Origin: Paenibacillus zeirhizosphaerae
GTDB lineage: Bacteria; Bacillota; Bacilli; Paenibacillales; Paenibacillaceae
Length of the DNA: 64,000 bases
Direction of reading: 5' to 3'
Assembly: GCF_030705605.1 (NCBI RefSeq)
Contig: NZ_JAPCKK010000016.1
Coordinates: forward strand, 124,001-188,000
Numbering within the stretch: the stretch's first letter is position 1; each line of letters starts with the position of its first letter. Made by a program: the position numbers and the translations under genes. Below the pieces are notes generated by a model. It did not search any database and was not told where the DNA came from. It saw nothing but the letters and a program-made list of their open reading frames with translations. This document shows positions 61,468-64,000 of this stretch, piece after piece.

Positions 61468-61851
61468 TTAACCTACTTTTATCCCAAATGCTAACCATCT
61501 GCCATCTATATCCTCAACTACAAACTCTCTATTATTGTAATCGGTGTTCCCCAATGAACGAACTATTTTCACATTTGAGTTGATGAATTCCTTTTGAAGC
61601 TCTTCTTGATCTTTCGTAATAAAGTAAGCATCGTACCCGTATCCATATAACTCTCTATTGGGAATTACCCGCTGCTTGTTCGCTTGAGTTAAGATAATTT
61701 CCGTTGTGTCACGATACAAACAAATATGGGGTTCAACCGCATTCATGTACTGGACAACCCTGAAACCCATCTTTTGTTCATAAAAAGCTGCCGTTTTAGG
61801 CATATCTGGTGTTGGAAACACACAATGTGATTCTAATAATAATTTATTCAT
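61468..61851 (-). CDS. VOC (glyoxalase/bleomycin-resistance) family protein
   Basis: A 127-residue vicinal-oxygen-chelate fold protein: VFPTPDMPKTAAFYEQKMGF at the start of the first module and REFVVEDIDGRWLAFG at the end of the second. Of the usual metal ligands, Glu/His candidates are His9, Glu40-His42 and Glu109-like residues, not enough to name a reaction. GAGGAG precedes the ATG. The ATG-proximal codon use is more AT-rich than its neighbours, and it interrupts the nitrate genes, so insertion is plausible. Confidence 0.87.
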   Translation of the reverse strand: MNKLLLESHCVFPTPDMPKTAAFYEQKMGFRVVQYMNAVEPHICLYRDTTEIILTQANKQRVIPNRELYGYGYDAYFITKDQEELQKEFINSNVKIVRSLGNTDYNNREFVVEDIDGRWLAFGIKVG

Positions 61852-62008
61852 TCTGTATTCTCCTCTTTAAAAGCTATACAATTAAGGTTTTGTGATGTGC
61901 CAGTGTATCGCGATGGGGTTGCTGCAACTGGTCGCTTTGCGCTTTTCAGGCCAGACAGCGGGGTTGTTTTTCCGTTACCTGCGAACCCCTTTCCATGCGG
62001 TCAAGAGC

Positions 62009-62398
62009 CTATGCTTCATCACCGCTTTTATCCCGCAGCAAGGATTGGTTATGAACCACCTTATGGTCGATAAATTTCAAAATGCGTTCCAAATCGGCTA
62101 TCTGATCGGTGATTTTCTTCCGGTATTCTTGAAGCTTGGCATTCAATTCCGGAACGGATTTAATCGCTTCCCTAAAGGGAAAAGTAAGATATACCTTCAT
62201 CTCCTCCAAAGACATATTCGTTTGCTTCAGACACTGGATCAATTCCATCCTCTCTATATCCTTCGAATAATACACCCGATGGCCGTTTGGTTTCCTGGAT
62301 GGAGGAGAGATCAGTCCAATTTTTTCATAATGTCGAATGGCATCCTCCGTTAATCCGGTTTGTTGGGCGGCCTGCTTGATCGAGAGTCCTTGGTCCAC
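62009..62398 (-). CDS. MerR-family transcriptional regulator
   Basis: A 129-residue MerR regulator: HTH SIKQAAQQTGLTEDAIRHYE, wing GLISPPSRKPNGHRVYYSK, then a dimerisation coiled coil. It has no cysteine cluster, so a small organic signal is likelier than a metal. It starts at GTG 34 bases after the SDR gene, with which it forms an operon; the promoter of that operon has the long 19-base spacer and central dyad typical of MerR targets. Confidence 0.9.
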   Translation of the reverse strand: MDQGLSIKQAAQQTGLTEDAIRHYEKIGLISPPSRKPNGHRVYYSKDIERMELIQCLKQTNMSLEEMKVYLTFPFREAIKSVPELNAKLQEYRKKITDQIADLERILKFIDHKVVHNQSLLRDKSGDEA

Positions 62399-62432
62399 GT
62401 TATATCACCAGCCTTAACGGTTAAATTAGCAC

Positions 62433-63281
62433 TCATTGCATATTTGCACATGCAAATTCCTGCTTATAGATTCTGTCTACTTTATCCAGAACGTTCGCGC
62501 TCTGGTCATTGAACTTGAAGGGCGTCGCTTTGCCTTTATTAAGAAAAATGCCCGTAGCGCCTTTATGATGACCCAATGCAGCGTCATATAAACGGGCCGC
62601 TCCTACACTCGGATGGGAGAAGAACAGGTTGACAATCGGAATCATGAAGCCAGGCATCCCTACACCCTTGGACATCTTGGTCTTGCTAGGGCCGGGGCAA
62701 ACGCTACGAATCCGGATTCCTTCCGTCAATTGTGCAGGAGCGATTTGCTGGGTCCATAGTGAAAGGGCCAATTTGGTGGCGGCGTACGGACCCAGAAGTT
62801 TTTTGAATCCGACAGGCTTGTCTAATGTATTGTAATCGAACTGTTTGACCATCAGCAAGGCGTTGGATGAGGTGTTGACAACGGTTTTCAGTTCTCCCTT
62901 TAACAAAAGCTCTCTGAGCTCCATGAAAATAATGTAGGGTACCACTGTATTGACCTCAAAGTGCGTTTCGCGCCCTTGTATCGAGTACTGGAATTCTCCG
63001 AACGACACGCCGGCATTATTGAAAAGCAGGTCAATATGGTCCTCGCTCTTCTTAATCTGCTCCAAGGCTCTCCTGAGACTTGAAAAATCAGCTAGATCCC
63101 CTTTATAAATTCTTAATTGATTCGACTTTTGAGCCGTTTGAATCACTTCATCAGCCGGAAAATTGGAACGGTTCAGTGCGATGACCTGCCAGCCTTCGGA
63201 CAACATTTTCTTGGCCAGCTCGAATCCTACGCCAGAATTGGAACCCGTTATAAGAGCAACTTTATTATGATGATGTTTCAT
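62433..63281 (-). CDS. Short-chain dehydrogenase/reductase
   Basis: A 282-residue SDR. The NAD(P) site is TGSNSGVGFELAKKM, NNAG is at about 87-90, and the catalytic Tyr-Lys is in GPYAATKLALSLW, with Ser in NTSSNALL. An Arg/Asn-containing second strand (ALNRSNF) suggests NADP(H). Most similar in layout to retinol-dehydrogenase/protochlorophyllide-reductase-like SDRs. It is first in an operon with the MerR regulator, which probably controls it. Confidence 0.9.
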   Translation of the reverse strand: MKHHHNKVALITGSNSGVGFELAKKMLSEGWQVIALNRSNFPADEVIQTAQKSNQLRIYKGDLADFSSLRRALEQIKKSEDHIDLLFNNAGVSFGEFQYSIQGRETHFEVNTVVPYIIFMELRELLLKGELKTVVNTSSNALLMVKQFDYNTLDKPVGFKKLLGPYAATKLALSLWTQQIAPAQLTEGIRIRSVCPGPSKTKMSKGVGMPGFMIPIVNLFFSHPSVGAARLYDAALGHHKGATGIFLNKGKATPFKFNDQSANVLDKVDRIYKQEFACANMQ

Positions 63282-63322
63282 TATCTAATCTCTCCTGTCT
63301 GTCAGTTTGACTGAACACCTTC

Positions 63323-63353
63323 ATGCTACAACCTGGTGTTTACACCAAGTCAA
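63323..63353 (-). promoter_or_regulatory. MerR-type promoter with 19-base spacer
   Basis: TTGACT (63353-63348) and TAGCAT (63328-63323) are 19 bases apart on the minus strand. The spacer contains the dyad GGTGT-AA-ACACC (63346-63335), where MerR-family activators twist the DNA. Confidence 0.82.
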
Positions 63354-63369
63354 GCGATAAAAAAATGCG

Positions 63370-63396
63370 AAAAAGATCCAACCGCGACAATGATCT
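63370..63396 (-). terminator. Probable terminator after nirD
   Basis: AGATC pairs with GATCT over a 13-base loop with partial inner pairing; TTTTCGCATTTTTTT follows on the minus strand. The stem is short. Confidence 0.5.
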
Positions 63397-63466
63397 GTCG
63401 TTATTGGACCTAAGCCGTTCCTGCAGAATATCCCCTCATCACTTCTTCAAGCTGATCAGCCTCTTA

Positions 63467-63811
63467 TCAACTCCCCGAAGCAGGCTGCAGCATTTCCTTC
63501 TCCAATATCACATATACGCTGCCGCTGTCGTCCGTTTCGGTCTGGAAGGTGGTTACGCAGCCGTCATCCGGAGCTTGGACAAGCCCGTTTGCCAGATCGA
63601 TTTTCCAGTCATGCAGGGGACAGTGCACCTTCGTACCGCATACCATGCCCTCCGACAGCTTTCCGCCTTTATGCGGACAACGGTTTTCCAATGCTTTAAT
63701 GCTCCCGTCATCCAATCGAAATACGGCAATTTCTATTTCTCCCAGCCGGAATGTTCTCGCACCCCTGAGGTCGATTTCCTCTACGCTCGCTACCCGTATT
63801 TTCTGCTCCAT
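63467..63811 (-). CDS. nirD: Nitrite reductase small subunit (NirD), Rieske-type
   Basis: A 114-residue Rieske-fold protein. The cluster motifs are CPHKGGKLSEG and CPLHDWKIDLANG, so both Cys-His pairs are present (some NirD proteins lack them). It partners NirB in NADH-dependent reduction of nitrite to ammonia in the cytoplasm. AGGGGGAAG precedes the ATG. It follows the end of nirB by 89 bases. Confidence 0.93.
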   Translation of the reverse strand: MEQKIRVASVEEIDLRGARTFRLGEIEIAVFRLDDGSIKALENRCPHKGGKLSEGMVCGTKVHCPLHDWKIDLANGLVQAPDDGCVTTFQTETDDSGSVYVILEKEMLQPASGS

Positions 63812-63900
63812 GAATGCTTCCCCCTTAAAGTTTTGTGAGCGTTACTGCTTTGATATCTCTTCGTACAAAACTACTTCGAAAGCATATGCTCATGTACCAT

Positions 63901-64000
63901 TCAAAGGCTGCTCAGCGGCTCGAAGTTTTTGCGCAATTCAGGGTTCTCGATAATTTCTTTCCACGGATCGCTCGTATAACTAAGCGTCTCCTCAATTCTT
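63901..64000 (-). CDS. nirB: Nitrite reductase large subunit (NirB), C-terminal end only
   Basis: The last 32 codons are in the window: RIEETLSYTSDPWKEIIENP then ELRKNFEPLSSL and TGA at 63901-63903. The EE...DPWKE...LRKNFEPL ending is that of NirB. The rest, with the siroheme domain, lies beyond the window edge. Confidence 0.85.
   Translation of the reverse strand, partial: RIEETLSYTSDPWKEIIENPELRKNFEPLSSL

Noticed and set aside
61892-62353. Plus-strand 153-codon frame opposite the MerR gene
   Set aside because: Most of it is antisense to a well-conserved MerR protein; the first 100 bases show no recognisable remnant.
1-64000. Mobile elements, prophage, CRISPR arrays, tRNA or rRNA genes
   Set aside because: Scanned for transposase or integrase reading frames, terminal repeats, regularly spaced repeats and rRNA-like stretches; none was supported. 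A tRNA could still have been missed by eye.

Overview
The window looks like chromosome from a Gram-positive, endospore-forming-type bacterium close to Paenibacillus. It has strong GGAGG ribosome sites with frequent TTG/GTG starts, intrinsic terminators, a T-box in front of thrS, a CcpN/PPDK-regulator gene pair, Isd-type NEAT haem proteins, IsdG, Fur boxes and an Mrp antiporter operon. The genus is inferred from gene content; no rRNA or tRNA gene was recognised that could confirm it.

Layout. (1) 1-5.5 kb: divergent haem-iron locus. Three NEAT surface or secreted proteins are on the minus strand; a lipoprotein, permease, ATPase and IsdG-type haem oxygenase are on the plus strand, with Fur boxes between. 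(2) 5.6-16.1 kb: housekeeping and accessory genes: a 45-residue protein, SRPBCC/DoxX pair, SelO, a phosphotransferase, a two-component system with a membrane partner, a VanY-like lipoprotein, and a BlaI/M56 pair with two operators around its promoter. (3) 16.2-32.3 kb: a large siderophore locus on the minus strand. A Fur-controlled uptake operon (lipoprotein, two permeases, ATPase, FhuF-like reductase) is followed by a Fur-controlled, translationally coupled biosynthetic operon of eight genes: ATP-grasp ligase, diaminobutyrate aminotransferase, MFS exporter, three IucA/IucC synthetases, a SbnG/AcsB-type aldolase-family citrate synthase and a SbnH/AcsE-type PLP decarboxylase. Apart from the ATP-grasp gene this is the gene set of achromobactin loci. 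(4) 32.4-46.6 kb: thrS with its T-box, Nudix, two half-size YdcZ transporters around a Crp-family regulator, a phosphodiesterase, a secreted protein, a zinc exporter, acetyltransferases, an AT-rich lipoprotein, YebC-family protein, glpX, PPDK regulator and ccpN. (5) 46.6-52.7 kb: mrp operon with mrpA and mrpB fused. (6) 52.7-55.2 kb: small membrane protein, M42 peptidase, histidine-less HPr-like protein, acetyltransferase. (7) 55.4-64 kb: nitrate assimilation (nasC, nasB, nitrate transporter, nirD, end of nirB) interrupted by a VOC protein and an SDR-MerR operon.

Most notable signals. The siderophore operon carries an extra ATP-grasp enzyme. The nasB/nasA divergent intergenic region is built almost symmetrically: each promoter has its -35 hexamer inside a TGTNA-N7-TNACA (GlnR/TnrA-type) box, and each leader has two hairpins with six-base loops showing A1 and G4 before an overlapping terminator, the known signature of ANTAR-protein antitermination. 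Other points are a probable AUC start codon for ccpN, an HPr-like protein without the phosphorylatable histidine, a vestigial siroheme domain in NasB, and a terminator inside the mrp leader.
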